Source of the DNA: Prescottella equi
Lineage (GTDB): Bacteria; Actinomycetota; Actinomycetes; Mycobacteriales; Mycobacteriaceae
Assembly (NCBI RefSeq): GCF_020171745.1
Contig: NZ_JAIVAH010000022.1
Location: forward strand, 211,321-275,320
Direction: 5' to 3'
Length of the DNA stretch: 64,000 nt
In this document: positions 53,447 through 63,953 of the stretch, piece by piece
How positions within the stretch are numbered: the stretch's first letter is position 1
Layout of the letters: the number at the start of each line of letters is the position of its first letter
Made by a program: the position numbers and the translations under genes
Notes under the pieces: generated by a model
What the model was told of the DNA's origin: nothing
What the model saw: the letters and a program-made list of their open reading frames with translations, nothing else
Databases searched by the model: none

Positions 53447-54906
53447 AGCTGCCGGTAGAGCACCACACGCTGGGGTTCACTGCGGAACTCGAAACGGCGA
53501 CCGTCGGCGACCACCTCGCCGTCGGTCGCCAACGCGACTGGATCGCCGTCGATCTCGACCGACACCGACGGCGTATTGCGGTGCACGTAGGTACGTGACG
53601 TGCCGAGGGTTCCGGTAAGGGCTGCCGCGACCAGACGCGACCGCGAGAACCTGTGGTCTGCGAGCAGATATCGCACGTCGAGGGTGCCGCGGTGGATCTC
53701 CGGCCGCGACATAGGCACCTGGTCGGCGGGGGAGTAGCGGCCGTTTCCGACGAACAGCATCCAGATGGCGTGCTCGGCTCCGTCGATCGTGACCTTCAGG
53801 GGCTGCGCGGACTTCAGCACCCTGACCATCGCGAGTGCCGCAGCCGGCCACTTGCCGAGCCGCGGCTGCCAGCGGTCGCGCAGGCGCACGGAGTCCGGGT
53901 ATCCGCCCAGGCTCGCGGTGTTCACGAAGGGCGCCTCCTGGCCGCCGTCCACTCGGATCCGGCCGAGATCGACCAACTCGGCGCTGCCGTCGGCGATCGC
54001 AGACGCCGTCGAGGCGACGTCGCCGACACCGGCGTCGCGGGCGAAATGGTTGAGCGTGCCGCCCGGAAAGACCGCGAGCGGAAGATCGTGCCGGACGGCG
54101 GCCTCGGCGACGGTCACGACCGTGCCGTCGCCCCCACACACCCCGAGCGCCTTGGGTGACTGTGAGGCCACGATCTCGTCGATCTGGGCACCGAAGTCCC
54201 GGTCGGCGTCGAACTCGACTGTCCGAGCCCTGGGGAGACTGTCCTCGACTTCGGCGCGGACGGCGTCGTCGTCGCTACCGGACCCAGGGTTGACGAACAC
54301 GACCAGGCCGTCGCCTTCGACCAGCGCCTGCGTGGTGCGATCAGGGCCCAGCGTCGCCGGTTCCTCGTCCCGGACCGCCCACCACCGCCGCGTCGCCACT
54401 GCCACCGCGGCCCCGACGCCGACACCGACCACGATGTCGGACGGCCAGTGCACGCCGGTGTGCACCCGCGAGTACGCGACCGCCGCGGCGAGCGGTGCGA
54501 GCGCGGCGCCGACGGCGGGGTATTCGAGCCCGACCCCGGTGGCGAACGCCGCCGCGGAGGCGGAGTGGCCGGACGGGAACGACGACGAACGCGGTGCGGT
54601 CAATCCCCGGCGAACAGCGAATTCCGGTGTCCCGGCGGGCGGCCGACGTCGTGGGAACACGGGTTTGAGGACCGCATTCGACAGCGCGCTCGCGCCTGCC
54701 ACTGCCAGGATTCCGCGGACGGCGGCCCGGCGGGCGCGACCTCCCGCGAGGCCCATGCCTGCCGCGACCCCCATCCAGAGGACGCTGTGGTTCGCGGTGT
54801 TGCTCAGTGCGCGCAGTCCGCCGTCGAGTCGCGAAGGGGGCAGATCGGTGCTGAGGCGCATGAGTATCCGGTCGGTACGTTCGGGGAAACATCTCACTTC
54901 GGCCAC
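53443..54906 (-). CDS. PAP2 phosphatase - diacylglycerol-kinase fusion protein
   Basis: The 487-residue protein has a membrane PAP2 part (about 1-170) with [26 protein letters not shown] phosphatase motif and [17 protein letters not shown] soluble kinase part (about 195-487) follows, with [19 protein letters not shown] and [12 protein letters not shown] of the lipid-kinase (DAGK) fold. It might move phosphate between lipids, dephosphorylating one and phosphorylating another, but which lipids is unknown. It interrupts the proteasome cluster on the other strand. The GTG start is leaderless (TAGGGT 6 nt upstream). Confidence 0.88.
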   Translation of the reverse strand: MAEVRCFPERTDRILMRLSTDLPPSRLDGGLRALSNTANHSVLWMGVAAGMGLAGGRARRAAVRGILAVAGASALSNAVLKPVFPRRRPPAGTPEFAVRRGLTAPRSSSFPSGHSASAAAFATGVGLEYPAVGAALAPLAAAVAYSRVHTGVHWPSDIVVGVGVGAAVAVATRRWWAVRDEEPATLGPDRTTQALVEGDGLVVFVNPGSGSDDDAVRAEVEDSLPRARTVEFDADRDFGAQIDEIVASQSPKALGVCGGDGTVVTVAEAAVRHDLPLAVFPGGTLNHFARDAGVGDVASTASAIADGSAELVDLGRIRVDGGQEAPFVNTASLGGYPDSVRLRDRWQPRLGKWPAAALAMVRVLKSAQPLKVTIDGAEHAIWMLFVGNGRYSPADQVPMSRPEIHRGTLDVRYLLADHRFSRSRLVAAALTGTLGTSRTYVHRNTPSVSVEIDGDPVALATDGEVVADGRRFEFRSEPQRVVLYRQL

Positions 54907-54912
54907 GTTCCC

Positions 54913-54918
54913 ACCCTA
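54913..54918 (-). promoter_or_regulatory. -10 box (TAGGGT) of the PAP2-kinase gene
   Basis: TAGGGT on the minus strand lies 6 nt before GTG 54906. The 72-bp gap to pafA also holds the palindromes GTTCGCGAAC (54932-54941) and AACGCGTT, whose roles are unknown. Confidence 0.45.
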
Positions 54919-54978
54919 GGGCCGCGAGGCTGTTCGCGAACGGCAAGGCAAACGCGTTCGGCGCTGTACTGTCGAAGT

Positions 54979-56337
54979 GTGCAGCGACGAATCATGGGAA
55001 TTGAGACCGAGTTCGGTGTCACCTGCACCTTTCACGGTCATCGACGGCTGAGTCCGGACGAGGTTGCCCGCTACCTCTTCCGGCGGGTGGTCTCGTGGGG
55101 CCGCAGTTCCAATGTCTTCCTCCGCAACGGAGCGCGTCTGTATCTCGATGTCGGTTCGCATCCCGAGTACGCGACCGCTGAGTGCGACAGCCTGCTCCAA
55201 CTCGTCAACCACGATCGGGCAGGCGAACGCGTGCTCGAGGACCTCCTCGTCGACGCCGAACAGCGGCTGGCCGAGGAAGGCATCGGCGGAGACATCTATC
55301 TGTTCAAGAACAACACCGATTCGGCCGGCAACTCGTACGGATGCCACGAGAACTTCCTCGTGGTCCGGGCGGGCGAGTTCTCCCGGATCTCGGACGTGTT
55401 GCTGCCGTTCCTCGTGACCCGGCAGTTGATCTGCGGTGCGGGCAAGATCCTGCAGACGCCCAAGGCGGCGACGTTCTGCCTGTCTCAGCGTGCCGAACAC
55501 ATCTGGGAGGGCGTGTCGTCCGCGACCACGCGTTCGCGGCCGATCATCAACACCCGCGACGAGCCGCACGCGGATGCCGAGAAGTACCGGCGGCTCCACG
55601 TCATCGTCGGCGACTCGAACATGTCCGAGACCAGCACGATGCTCAAGGTCGGCACCGCGGCACTCGTCCTCGAGATGATCGAGGCAGGCGTTCCGTTCCG
55701 TGACTTCGCGCTGGACAACCCGATTCGGGCGATCCGCGAGGTGAGCCACGACCTGACGGGCCGGCGGCCGGTTCGGTTGGCCGGCGGCCGGCAGGCCAGT
55801 GCACTCGACATCCAGCGGGAGTACTACTCCCGGGCGGTCGATCATCTGCGGACCCGGGAGCGGGATCCGCAAGTCGACCAGGTGGTCGATCTGTGGGGCC
55901 GCACGCTCGACGCCGTCGAGAACCAGGATTTCGCGAAGGTCGACACCGAGATCGACTGGGTGATCAAGCGCAAGCTGTTCCAGCGCTACCAGGACAAGTA
56001 CGGGATGGATCTGGCGGATCCGAAGATCGCTCAGCTGGACCTGGCGTACCACGACATCAAGCGTGGCCGCGGCGTGTTCGATCTGCTGCAGCGCAAGGGC
56101 CTGGCCAAGCGGGTGACCGAGGACGAGACGATCGAGGCGGCTGTGCAGACACCGCCGCAGACGACCCGCGCGAAGCTGCGAGGCGAGTTCATCGCCGCGG
56201 CCCAGGATGCCGGTCGCGATTTCACCGTCGACTGGGTGCATCTCAAGCTGAACGATCAGGCGCAGCGGACCGTGCTCTGCAAGGATCCCTTCCGATCGGT
56301 CGACGAGCGGGTCGAGAGGCTCATCGCGTCGATGTGA
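54979..56337 (+). CDS. pafA: Pup-protein ligase
   Basis: PafA joins the C-terminal Glu of Pup to lysines of target proteins with ATP. The 452-residue protein has the same fold as Dop: [16 protein letters not shown] with the metal Glu, [18 protein letters not shown] with the catalytic Asp, [39 protein letters not shown] and the C-terminal Pup-binding domain (about 380-452). It lacks the Dop-specific loop. GTG 54979 gives the same length as the mycobacterial enzyme (452) as I recall it. A terminator follows. Confidence 0.97.
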   Translation: MQRRIMGIETEFGVTCTFHGHRRLSPDEVARYLFRRVVSWGRSSNVFLRNGARLYLDVGSHPEYATAECDSLLQLVNHDRAGERVLEDLLVDAEQRLAEEGIGGDIYLFKNNTDSAGNSYGCHENFLVVRAGEFSRISDVLLPFLVTRQLICGAGKILQTPKAATFCLSQRAEHIWEGVSSATTRSRPIINTRDEPHADAEKYRRLHVIVGDSNMSETSTMLKVGTAALVLEMIEAGVPFRDFALDNPIRAIREVSHDLTGRRPVRLAGGRQASALDIQREYYSRAVDHLRTRERDPQVDQVVDLWGRTLDAVENQDFAKVDTEIDWVIKRKLFQRYQDKYGMDLADPKIAQLDLAYHDIKRGRGVFDLLQRKGLAKRVTEDETIEAAVQTPPQTTRAKLRGEFIAAAQDAGRDFTVDWVHLKLNDQAQRTVLCKDPFRSVDERVERLIASM

Positions 56338-56345
56338 ACGAAGCT

Positions 56346-56390
56346 GTCGTTTCGCCCTGGTAGGAATCCGGGCGAAACGACTGTTTTGTT
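56346..56390 (+). terminator. Rho-independent terminator after pafA
   Basis: A 12-bp stem (gtcgtttcgccc, 56346-56357, with its complement at 56370-56381) is followed by TGTTTTGTT. This is the only hairpin in the window with a clear T-tract. It separates pafA from the pafB promoter. Confidence 0.85.
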
Positions 56391-56415
56391 ACCGCCCGGT
56401 CGGCTTCGCGGCCGC

Positions 56416-56421
56416 TACTCT
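56416..56421 (+). promoter_or_regulatory. -10 box (TACTCT) of pafB-pafC
   Basis: TACTCT lies 7 nt before GTG 56429. pafB-pafC therefore has its own promoter after the pafA terminator. Confidence 0.55.
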
Positions 56422-56428
56422 TCTCCGA

Positions 56429-57442
56429 GTGGCGACCACCAAAGTCGAGCGGCTGATGAATCTCGTCATCTGCCTGTTGTCGACGCGACAGTTCCTGACC
56501 GCCGAGAAGATTCGCGAAAGCGTCGTGGGGTACCACGAGTCGCCCAGCGACGAGGCGTTCAACCGGATGTTCGAACGGGACAAGAGCGAACTCCGGGATC
56601 TCGGCATTCCGCTCGAGACGGGTCCGGCAAACCGCTTCTCCACAGTCGAGGGCTATCGCATCAACCGCACGGCTTACGAACTGCCCGATGTGGACCTCGA
56701 CAGCGGTGAGGCCGCGGCGGTGGCGGTTGCGGCCCGGCTGTGGGGCTCACCCGAACTGATGTCGACGTCCCAGAGCGCGATGATGAAGCTGCGAGCCGCG
56801 GGCGTCCAGGTCGACGCGGATGTCGACTCCGTTCCTGTCGCCGCGGTGCCCGCCCGAACCCGCGGGTCGGAATCGGCGTTGCGGCAGTTGCTCGAGGCGA
56901 TCGATGCCGGCCGCAAGGTCACGTTCCGGCACCGGAGCGCGCCCACCGACCCGTACATCGACCGGACCGTCGAGCCCTGGGGCGTCGTGACCCTGCACGG
57001 TCGGTGGTACCTCGTGGGCCACGACGTCGACCGTGACGCGACCCGCACGTTCCGGCTGTCCAGGATCAGTGAACCGGTCGTTGCGGTGGGTCCGGCGAAT
57101 GCGGTCCACAAGCCGGCCGACGCGGATCTGCGCGGCATCGTCGATGCCGTCACCGGCGCCGGTTCGGCGACCGGCACCGCGACGGTGTGGGTGGCTGCCG
57201 GCCACGCGTACGAACTGCGCCGGCTCGGAACCGTGCGGGCGGAGCGCGAACTCGGCGGCCGTGCCGGGGTGGTGCTCGACATCCCCGTCCGGTCCTGGGG
57301 CTGGACGGCCCGGCTCATCGCCGGCCACGGTCTGGACGCGCTGGTCCTCGCGCCGGACTCACTGCGCGCGCACGTCAAGGAGAAGCTGCGGTTCGCGGCG
57401 GGCGAGACGCCGGCAACCGACGAAGGGGGAGACGTCCGATGA
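56429..57442 (+). CDS. pafB: WYL-domain DNA-damage-response regulator PafB
   Basis: PafB, with PafC, activates DNA-repair genes of the LexA-independent damage response. The 337-residue protein has an N-terminal winged helix (about 1-60, RLMNLVICLLSTRQFLTAEKIRESVVGY), a WYL sensor domain (about 145-215, GRKVTFRHRSAPTDPYIDRTVEPWGVVTLHGRWYLVGHD) and a C-terminal WCX domain (about 245-330). Despite its name it does not take part in pupylation. Its stop overlaps the pafC start by ATGA. Confidence 0.93.
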   Translation: MATTKVERLMNLVICLLSTRQFLTAEKIRESVVGYHESPSDEAFNRMFERDKSELRDLGIPLETGPANRFSTVEGYRINRTAYELPDVDLDSGEAAAVAVAARLWGSPELMSTSQSAMMKLRAAGVQVDADVDSVPVAAVPARTRGSESALRQLLEAIDAGRKVTFRHRSAPTDPYIDRTVEPWGVVTLHGRWYLVGHDVDRDATRTFRLSRISEPVVAVGPANAVHKPADADLRGIVDAVTGAGSATGTATVWVAAGHAYELRRLGTVRAERELGGRAGVVLDIPVRSWGWTARLIAGHGLDALVLAPDSLRAHVKEKLRFAAGETPATDEGGDVR

Positions 57443-58422
57443 CAGCCGGACTGTCGCGGCTGGCGCGACTGCTGAACATGGTTCCGTACTTCATCGCGAA
57501 TCCGGGGATCAGCAAGGAGGAGGCAGCGCGGGACCTCGGCCTGAGCGTCTCGAATCTGACGAAGGATCTGCAGCAGCTGTTCGTGTGCGGGTTGCCGGGC
57601 TACGGCCCCGGCGATCTGATCGACCTGTCCTTCGAGGGCGAGACCGTGTCGGTGATCTTCTCCGCGGGCATCGATCGGCCGTTGCGGCTGACGTCGACCG
57701 AGGCGACGGTCCTGCTGATCGCACTGCGCTCGCTGGCCGAGATGCCGGGGATGGTCGATCCGTCTGCGGCGCAGAGCGCCATCGCGAAGATCGAATCGGC
57801 CGCCGGCAGCGCGGCGCGACGAGAGGTCACCGGCGCCGACGACGACACGGCGGACAACGGAGATCGGACGGCTCGGGAGAACCCGGTGGCCGCGACCGTC
57901 CGCGACGCGCTGCAGCACGACCGCGCGCTCCGCCTGACGTACTACTCCGCGTCGCGGGACGCGCTCACCGAACGCGTAGTCGATCCGATCCGCTCGCTGC
58001 TCCTGGACGACCACACGTACCTGCAGGCGTGGTGCCGGCAGGCCGAGGGCGTGCGTCTGTTCCGGTTCGACCGGATCGACGCCGCGGTCGAGTTGGACGA
58101 CCCGTCGGAGCCGCCCGCGCAGGCACTCGGCACCGACGAGCACCTCGAGTTGTTCAGTCCGGACGGTGATCTGCCCCAGGCGGTGCTGCAGGTCTCGGCC
58201 GACCACGGATGGATTCTCGAGAACTATCCGCTCGATCCCGTGCGGACGCTGCCGGACAGATCTGTCGAGGCGACCATGCGGTACGGCTCGCAGGAATGGA
58301 TGGCGCGCCTCGTGCTGGGATTCGGGTCGGGCGCGCGCGTGGTCGGGCCCCCGGAATTGGTCGAGGCGGTTCGGCAGCGCGCGCGTGCGGCGCTGGAGGC
58401 GTACGACGCTCTCGACGCATGA
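57439..58422 (+). CDS. pafC: WYL-domain DNA-damage-response regulator PafC
   Basis: PafC is the partner of PafB. The 327-residue protein has the winged helix (about 1-70, LSRLARLLNMVPYFIANPGISKEEAARDLGLSVSNLTKDLQQLF), a WYL domain (about 155-225, ALRLTYYSASRDALTERVVDPIRSLLLDDHTYLQAWC) and a WCX-like C-terminus. The longer frame upstream is a shadow of pafB. Its mRNA is shared with pafB. Confidence 0.93.
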   Translation: MTAGLSRLARLLNMVPYFIANPGISKEEAARDLGLSVSNLTKDLQQLFVCGLPGYGPGDLIDLSFEGETVSVIFSAGIDRPLRLTSTEATVLLIALRSLAEMPGMVDPSAAQSAIAKIESAAGSAARREVTGADDDTADNGDRTARENPVAATVRDALQHDRALRLTYYSASRDALTERVVDPIRSLLLDDHTYLQAWCRQAEGVRLFRFDRIDAAVELDDPSEPPAQALGTDEHLELFSPDGDLPQAVLQVSADHGWILENYPLDPVRTLPDRSVEATMRYGSQEWMARLVLGFGSGARVVGPPELVEAVRQRARAALEAYDALDA

Positions 58423-58425
58423 CAT

Positions 58426-58443
58426 CCGCCACTCCGGTGGCGG
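58426..58443 (+). terminator. Short hairpin after pafC
   Basis: A 7-bp stem CCGCCAC/GTGGCGG with a TCCG loop begins 3 bp past the pafC stop and is followed by TATTTCC. It is a plausible weak terminator. Confidence 0.5.
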
Positions 58444-58648
58444 TATTTCCGCGTCGTCCGATCGGCCGTTCGGCCACCGCGCAGGCGTCGGAAAGTGTAA
58501 TTTCGGGTTGCTGCTTCGTTAACGGCATTGCCGGTTCTGCAGCAGTGGCTCCGGTTGGTTGTTACGTCACGGTGAACTGGACATTTACCGCAAGATCGAC
58601 GCACACACGTCCGGTAGCATCGTTGGCATCTGATACCTGGAGGTAATT

Positions 58649-58921
58649 ATGGGAGCCATGAGCCCCTGGCACTGGGCCATTGTGGCGCTGGTCGTCATCA
58701 TCCTGTTCGGCTCGAAGAAGCTGCCCGATGCAGCTCGCGGACTCGGACGCTCGCTGCGCATCTTCAAGAGCGAGGTCAAGGAGATGCAGAACGAGGGCAA
58801 CCAGACTCCGAACGCCGCGCCGCAGTCGCCCGCCGCACCCACCGGCCAGCTTCCGTCGGCGCCGGTCGACGCGACGGTCGTGGAGACGCCGCAGTCGCAC
58901 ACCGAGCCGAAGTCGGCCTAG
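58649..58921 (+). CDS. tatA: Tat translocase subunit TatA
   Basis: TatA lines the pore for folded proteins with twin-arginine signals. The 90-residue protein has one N-terminal membrane helix (about 6-20, [15 protein letters not shown]), the [27 protein letters not shown] amphipathic helix and a polar tail. The start ATG 58649 has GGAGG. A hairpin separates it from tatC. Confidence 0.95.
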   Translation: MGAMSPWHWAIVALVVIILFGSKKLPDAARGLGRSLRIFKSEVKEMQNEGNQTPNAAPQSPAAPTGQLPSAPVDATVVETPQSHTEPKSA

Positions 58922-58935
58922 TTCACGTACCACAC

Positions 58936-58964
58936 ACACCGGGGTGAGCAGCTCACCCCGGTGT
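58936..58964. terminator. Hairpin between tatA and tatC
   Basis: A 13-bp perfect stem (acaccggggtgag with its complement) has a 3-nt loop. It may reduce tatC-helY transcription relative to tatA, which is needed in larger amounts. Confidence 0.65.
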
Positions 58965-58990
58965 CCGGCTGATCAAGGCTAGGGCCCACT

Positions 58991-59944
58991 GTGCGAATTC
59001 CGTTCGACCCGCGTCGCAGCAGGCGCAGGACAAATCCAGACGGCACGATGTCGCTCGTCGATCACCTGTACGAGCTTCGGACACGACTGCTGATCGCGGT
59101 CGCCGCGATCATCGTGACGACGATCATCGGCTTCGTCTGGTACTCGACCCGCATTCTCGGGATCGAGAGCCTCGGCGAACTCCTGCGGGGCCCGTACTGT
59201 TCCCTGCCCTCGTCGAGTCGGGCGGATCTCAGCACAGACGGCGCGTGCCGGTTGCTGGCAACCGGTCCGTTCGACCAGTTCATGTTGCGCTTCAAGGTCG
59301 CCATGACTGCCGGCATCGTCCTGGCGTGCCCGGTCTGGCTCTATCAGATCTGGCGTTTCGTCACCCCCGGCCTGTACTCCAAGGAACGCAAGTACGCGAT
59401 CAGTTTCGTCATCGGCGCTTCGGTGCTGTTCATGGCCGGCGCGGTCCTCGCCTACGTGATCGTCGCCAAGGCGCTGCACTTCCTGATGACGATCGGCGAC
59501 AACGTCCAGATCACCGCGCTGAGCGGTAACCAGTACTTCGGCTTCGTGATCAATCTGCTGATCATCTTCGGCGTCAGCTTCGAGATTCCGCTGCTCATCG
59601 TCGCGCTCAACGTCGTCGGTGTGCTGCCGTACGCCAAGCTCAAGGCGTGGCGCCGCGGCCTGATCATGGCGCTGTTCGTATTCGCCGCGGTCGCGACGCC
59701 GGGCCAGGATCCGTTCTCGATGCTGGCACTCGCCCTGGCGCTGACGGTTCTGTTCGAGATGGCCGTGCAGATCGCCAGGCTCAACGACAAGCGGAAGGCG
59801 CGCCGCGAAACCGAGAACTGGGGAGACCTGGACGACGAGGACGCCTCGTCGATCACGTCGCCGTCGCCGATCGACGGCACCGCCCCGGTCGAGGCGTCCG
59901 CCGCTCCGAAGACCGGCGCACAGGACTACTCGGACACGCTGTGA
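58991..59944 (+). CDS. tatC: Tat translocase subunit TatC
   Basis: TatC recognises twin-arginine signals. The 317-residue protein has six membrane helices, beginning [20 protein letters not shown] (with the conserved Glu before helix 1), [13 protein letters not shown] (conserved loop) and the later [15 protein letters not shown] polar, Asp/Ser/Pro-rich C-terminal tail follows (about 270-317), longer than in E. coli, which is usual in actinobacteria. The GTG start has no strong ribosome-binding site. Its stop overlaps the helY start by GTGA. Confidence 0.95.
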   Translation: MRIPFDPRRSRRRTNPDGTMSLVDHLYELRTRLLIAVAAIIVTTIIGFVWYSTRILGIESLGELLRGPYCSLPSSSRADLSTDGACRLLATGPFDQFMLRFKVAMTAGIVLACPVWLYQIWRFVTPGLYSKERKYAISFVIGASVLFMAGAVLAYVIVAKALHFLMTIGDNVQITALSGNQYFGFVINLLIIFGVSFEIPLLIVALNVVGVLPYAKLKAWRRGLIMALFVFAAVATPGQDPFSMLALALALTVLFEMAVQIARLNDKRKARRETENWGDLDDEDASSITSPSPIDGTAPVEASAAPKTGAQDYSDTL

Positions 59945-62637
59945 CCACGAGTGATCGACTCGGCACCTTCACCTCCCAGCTGAGCTTCCCGCTCGACCCG
60001 TTCCAGCTCGAGGCGTGTGCCGCACTGGAGGCGGGGCACGGCGTGCTGGTGTGTGCGCCGACGGGTGCCGGCAAGACGGTCGTCGGCGAGTTCGCGGTGC
60101 ACCTGGCGCTGGAGTCGGGCCGCAAGTGCTTCTACACGACGCCGATCAAGGCGCTAAGCAACCAGAAGTTCAACGAGCTCGCCGCGCGCTACGGCAGCGA
60201 CGCGGTGGGCCTGCTGACCGGTGACACGAGCATCAACTCCGACGCTCCCGTGGTGGTCATGACCACCGAGGTGCTGCGGAACATGCTCTATGCGGATTCG
60301 CCGACGCTGCGTGGTCTGTCCCATGTGGTGATGGACGAGGTGCACTACCTCGCCGATCGGTTCCGCGGCGCGGTGTGGGAGGAAGTGATCCTGCACCTTC
60401 CCGAGGACGTCCGGCTGGTCAGTCTGTCCGCCACCGTGAGCAACGCCGAGGAGTTCGGCGCCTGGATGGAGACCGTCCGCGGCGACACGACGATCGTCGT
60501 CGACGAAACCCGGCCGATTCCGCTGTCGCAGCACATCCTCGTGGGGCGTCGGCTGTTCGATCTGTTCGACGCGAAGGCCGCCGCGGGCGCGAGTCACAAG
60601 GTGGTGGTGGACCCCGACCTGGCTCGGCACGTCAAACAGCGCCTCGCGCTCGACCGGATGAACTCGTGGGAGCCGCGTGGCCGTGGTGGCTACCGCTCGA
60701 GCGACTTCCGTCCACTGCCACGGCCCGAGGTGATCGCCCGCCTCGACGAGGAAGGCCTGCTGCCGGCGATCACCTTCATCTTCAGCCGCGCCGGTTGCGA
60801 GGCCGCTCTCGCACAGTGCGTCCGGTCGAAGCTGCGCCTGACGACACCGGAGCAGACCGAGCGGATCCGCGAGATCGTCGACAAGCACACGCGGCACCTG
60901 CCGCGCCCGGATCTCGAGGTGCTCGGCTACTGGGGTTGGCGGGAAGCACTCGAGCGTGGTTTCGCCGCCCATCACGCGGGAATGCTGCCGGCCTTCAAGG
61001 AGACCGTCGAGGAGTTGTTCGTCAACGGCCTGGTGCGAGCGGTGTTCGCCACCGAGACGTTGGCGCTGGGCATCAACATGCCCGCGCGGTCCGTCGTGCT
61101 CGAGCGGCTCGTCAAGTACAACGGCGACACCCACGCCGAGCTCACCCCCGGTGAGTACACGCAGCTGACGGGCCGGGCAGGTCGGCGCGGCATCGACGTC
61201 GAGGGACATGCTGTCGTGCTGTGGCAGCCCGGCATCGAGCCCACCGACGTCGCGGGCCTCGCATCGACCCGCACGTTCCCGCTGCGCAGTTCGTTCCGGC
61301 CGGGCTACAACATGTCGATCAATCTGGTCGACCGGATGGGCGCCGTGGAGTCCCGTGCGCTGCTCGAGCGTTCCTTCGCCCAGTTCCAGGCCGACAGGTC
61401 CGTGGTGGGCCTGACACGGGGGATCGAACGCAACGAGGCCGCTCTCACGGAACTGCGGGACAAGCTCGGTGGGGCAGACGGCGAGTACTTCGAGTACTTC
61501 CGGATCCGGGAACAGTTGCGCAGCCGCGAACGCATGCTCGAGCGGCAGGGCCGTGCCGATCGCCGTGGTGCGTCGGTGTCATCGTTGGTCGGCCTCCGGC
61601 GTGGCGACGTCGTCGCGATCCCCGTCGGCAAGCGTTCGGGACTCGCGGTCGTTCTCGAGCCCGATCAGAACCCGAACGACCCGCGACCCCTCGTGCTCAC
61701 GGAGGACAAGTGGGCGGGCCGGGTCAGTGCCGCCGACTTCCCGGTGCCGGCGCGCTCCCTCGGACAGCTGCGCCTGCCGCGGCACGTCGATCACCGCACC
61801 GCGCGGGTGCGACGAGATCTGGCCTCGGCGCTCCGATCCACCGGCATCGTCCCGCCCCGCAAGCCCAAACGACTCAAGGGCGGGCGTGAGGACGGCGAGG
61901 TCGTGGCGCTCCGAAAGGCACTGCGGGATCATCCGTGCCACACGCGGCCGGACCGCGAGCAGCTGAGCCGGATCGGTGAGCGGTACAACCGCCTTGCACG
62001 CGAGACCGACACGATGCGGCAGAAGGCAGCCGCCACCACGAATTCGCTGGCCCGCACCTTCGACCGGATCGTCGCGCTTCTCACCGAGCGGGGCTTCATC
62101 GCAGGCGGCGCCGAACCGAAGGCGACGGAGGAGGGGCAGCGGCTCGCCCGGATCTACAGCGAGAGTGATCTGCTGGTGGCCGAGTGCCTGCGACGCGGTG
62201 CCTGGAACGGGCTGTCGCCCGCCGAGCTCGCCGGTGTCGTGTCCGCCGTTGTGTACGAGTCCCGCCAGGATGCGGAAGCTCCCGATCGTGGCCCGACCGT
62301 GCCGCTGCGGCAGGCACTCGCCGAGACCATGCGAGTGTGGGGTTCGCTGCAGGCCGACGAGATCCGGCACAAGCTTCCGGTCACCCGCGAACCGGATTCG
62401 GGCTTCGTCTCTGCCATCTACCGGTGGGCCAACGACGAACCGCTGGTCGACGTCCTCGTGGCCGCCGGTTCGGGCGGCAAGGAACTGGCTGCGGGTGACT
62501 TCGTGCGGTGGTGTCGTCAGGTGATCGACCTTCTGGACCAGGTCCACGCGACAGCGCCGGACCCTGCCGTCGCCAAGGCGGCCGCGCGCGCGATCGGGTC
62601 GATCCGCCGCGGAGTCGTCGCGATCTCCGCAGCCTGA
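59941..62637 (+). CDS. helY: DEVH-box RNA/DNA helicase (Ski2/Mtr4-like HelY)
   Basis: HelY is a large ATP-dependent helicase conserved in actinobacteria next to tatC. The 898-residue protein has Walker A APTGAGKT (about 39-46), DEVH box VVMDEVHYL (about residues 130-138), motif III LSATVSN, and the second helicase domain with [12 protein letters not shown] and [11 protein letters not shown] long C-terminal region without a clear nuclease domain follows, comparable to the Ski2-like arch and ratchet. Its RNA target is unknown. The start GTG 59941 overlaps the tatC stop; the longer frame is a shadow. Confidence 0.93.
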   Translation: MTTSDRLGTFTSQLSFPLDPFQLEACAALEAGHGVLVCAPTGAGKTVVGEFAVHLALESGRKCFYTTPIKALSNQKFNELAARYGSDAVGLLTGDTSINSDAPVVVMTTEVLRNMLYADSPTLRGLSHVVMDEVHYLADRFRGAVWEEVILHLPEDVRLVSLSATVSNAEEFGAWMETVRGDTTIVVDETRPIPLSQHILVGRRLFDLFDAKAAAGASHKVVVDPDLARHVKQRLALDRMNSWEPRGRGGYRSSDFRPLPRPEVIARLDEEGLLPAITFIFSRAGCEAALAQCVRSKLRLTTPEQTERIREIVDKHTRHLPRPDLEVLGYWGWREALERGFAAHHAGMLPAFKETVEELFVNGLVRAVFATETLALGINMPARSVVLERLVKYNGDTHAELTPGEYTQLTGRAGRRGIDVEGHAVVLWQPGIEPTDVAGLASTRTFPLRSSFRPGYNMSINLVDRMGAVESRALLERSFAQFQADRSVVGLTRGIERNEAALTELRDKLGGADGEYFEYFRIREQLRSRERMLERQGRADRRGASVSSLVGLRRGDVVAIPVGKRSGLAVVLEPDQNPNDPRPLVLTEDKWAGRVSAADFPVPARSLGQLRLPRHVDHRTARVRRDLASALRSTGIVPPRKPKRLKGGREDGEVVALRKALRDHPCHTRPDREQLSRIGERYNRLARETDTMRQKAAATTNSLARTFDRIVALLTERGFIAGGAEPKATEEGQRLARIYSESDLLVAECLRRGAWNGLSPAELAGVVSAVVYESRQDAEAPDRGPTVPLRQALAETMRVWGSLQADEIRHKLPVTREPDSGFVSAIYRWANDEPLVDVLVAAGSGGKELAAGDFVRWCRQVIDLLDQVHATAPDPAVAKAAARAIGSIRRGVVAISAA

Positions 62638-62755
62638 CTGCGTCCGTGTCCGTTCGGGCACTGGTGTTTCTCGGGTGTCCGTCGTTGACTGGTTCGTAGG
62701 GGCGCATCTCGCGCGTGCGCGTGAGTGGCGCCGGTGTCGGCGAGAGGAGAAGACG

Positions 62756-63019
62756 ATGGACGGGAAGAACTGGTCGGTGGACATCGCCATCGACGAGCAC
62801 GAGGCGCAGACCCGATCGACGGCCCGCCTGCACATGGTGGAGTCCACGATCGTGGGTGTCGGTCTGGCGCGACGGAATCCGGTCGATCGGAACGTGCCGT
62901 CGATCGGCGACGAGTTGGCGACCGCGCGTGCCCTGGCCGATCTTGCGCACCAATTGATCGACAGCACGGTCGGGGACATCGAGGCGGTGACCCACGCGAA
63001 GGCGCACCTGACGCAGTGA
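62756..63019 (+). CDS. DUF1876 family small protein
   Basis: The 87-residue soluble protein reads [60 protein letters not shown] across most of its length, matching my memory of DUF1876, small actinobacterial proteins with an alpha/beta fold related to dsRNA-binding domains. Function unknown; some relatives are stress-induced. ATG 62756 has GAGAGGAG upstream. It stands alone 118 bp after helY. Confidence 0.75.
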   Translation: MDGKNWSVDIAIDEHEAQTRSTARLHMVESTIVGVGLARRNPVDRNVPSIGDELATARALADLAHQLIDSTVGDIEAVTHAKAHLTQ

Positions 63020-63214
63020 ACCGGGCTGGATGGGCTCGGCAGCTCGACACGGACGGCGTGGGGCAATGTTCCGCGTCGTTCCCCGTAATGCGTAGTGTGG
63101 CAGTCGTCTCGCGCCTGGGGAGGGATTCGATCGGGGGATCGAGGAACGAGTTCCGGAGCTGGCGAGGCCTTCAGTGCGGCACAGATGGCCGCGGACCGGA
63201 CACGAGGAGACGAC

Positions 63215-63937
63215 ATGAGCGGCCCGCACGGACCGAACGAATCGACCACGGGCTGGACACCTGACCGCGGTGCCGCCGAGGGCTCGGGCGCACCGGGGCC
63301 CACCGAGCAGTTCCCCAACTATGCGTACCCTGCCGACGTCCACGGCGCCGGCGCCTACCGTGGTCCCGAGCAGGGACAGTGGCAGCAGGGCCAGACCTGG
63401 GGACAGCCGCACCAGGGCGCGCCGAACCCCGTGCCGGGCCAGCAGTGGGGGCCGACACCGCAGGGCTGGCCGCAGCAGAATCCCGGCCAGCAGCAGTGGG
63501 GCGCTCCCGCCCCCGGCCAGCAGCAGTGGGGTCCCGGGAACCAGGGCATGCCTCCGGGATACCCGCAGCAGTTCGGCCAGCCGGGCAACCAGTGGGCACC
63601 GCAGCAGCCGGACCGGCAGCAGGGTGGCAAGAAGACGATGCTGTGGGTCGGGATCGGGGTCGGGGCGGTCGTCGTCGTGGGTCTGGTCGGATGGTTGCTG
63701 GCGTCCGCGCTCGGCGGGAAGACGCTCGACCAGCAGGCGGCGCAGCGCGGTGTCGAGCAGATCGTCACCGAGTCCTACGGCGCGCGTTCGGTGACCGGCG
63801 TCAGTTGCCCGTCGGGCCAGAAGGTCGAGAAGGGTGCGTCGTTCGAGTGCACCCTGACCGTCGACGGCTCGCCGAAGTCGGTGAAGGTCACCTTCACCGA
63901 CGACGCGGGTACGTACGAGGTCAGCCGGCCCAGCTGA
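63215..63937 (+). CDS. Gln/Gly/Pro-rich membrane protein with C-terminal DUF4333 domain
   Basis: The 240-residue protein begins with a low-complexity Gln/Gly/Pro/Trp-rich cytosolic region (about 1-140, with repeats such as GQQWG and GQQQWG). It has one membrane helix (about 143-168, KTMLWVGIGVGAVVVVGLVGWLL) and an outer DUF4333-like domain (about 175-240, GVSCPSGQKVEKGASFECTLTVDG with two Cys that probably pair). It matches Rv2091c by position and layout. Role unknown; the repeat could bind cell-division or envelope proteins. ATG 63215 has GAGGAG upstream. Confidence 0.85.
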   Translation: MSGPHGPNESTTGWTPDRGAAEGSGAPGPTEQFPNYAYPADVHGAGAYRGPEQGQWQQGQTWGQPHQGAPNPVPGQQWGPTPQGWPQQNPGQQQWGAPAPGQQQWGPGNQGMPPGYPQQFGQPGNQWAPQQPDRQQGGKKTMLWVGIGVGAVVVVGLVGWLLASALGGKTLDQQAAQRGVEQIVTESYGARSVTGVSCPSGQKVEKGASFECTLTVDGSPKSVKVTFTDDAGTYEVSRPS

Positions 63938-63953
63938 CCCCGTACGGCGGGAC

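Noticed and set aside
54932..54941. GTTCGCGAAC in the pafA promoter gap as a LexA box
   Set aside because: The actinobacterial SOS box is a longer TCGAAC-N4-GTTCGA type; this 10-bp dyad lacks the spacing.
57187..57438. Longer N-terminus for PafC
   Set aside because: The extra 84 codons are a shadow of pafB; ATG 57439 overlaps the pafB stop and begins at the conserved winged helix.
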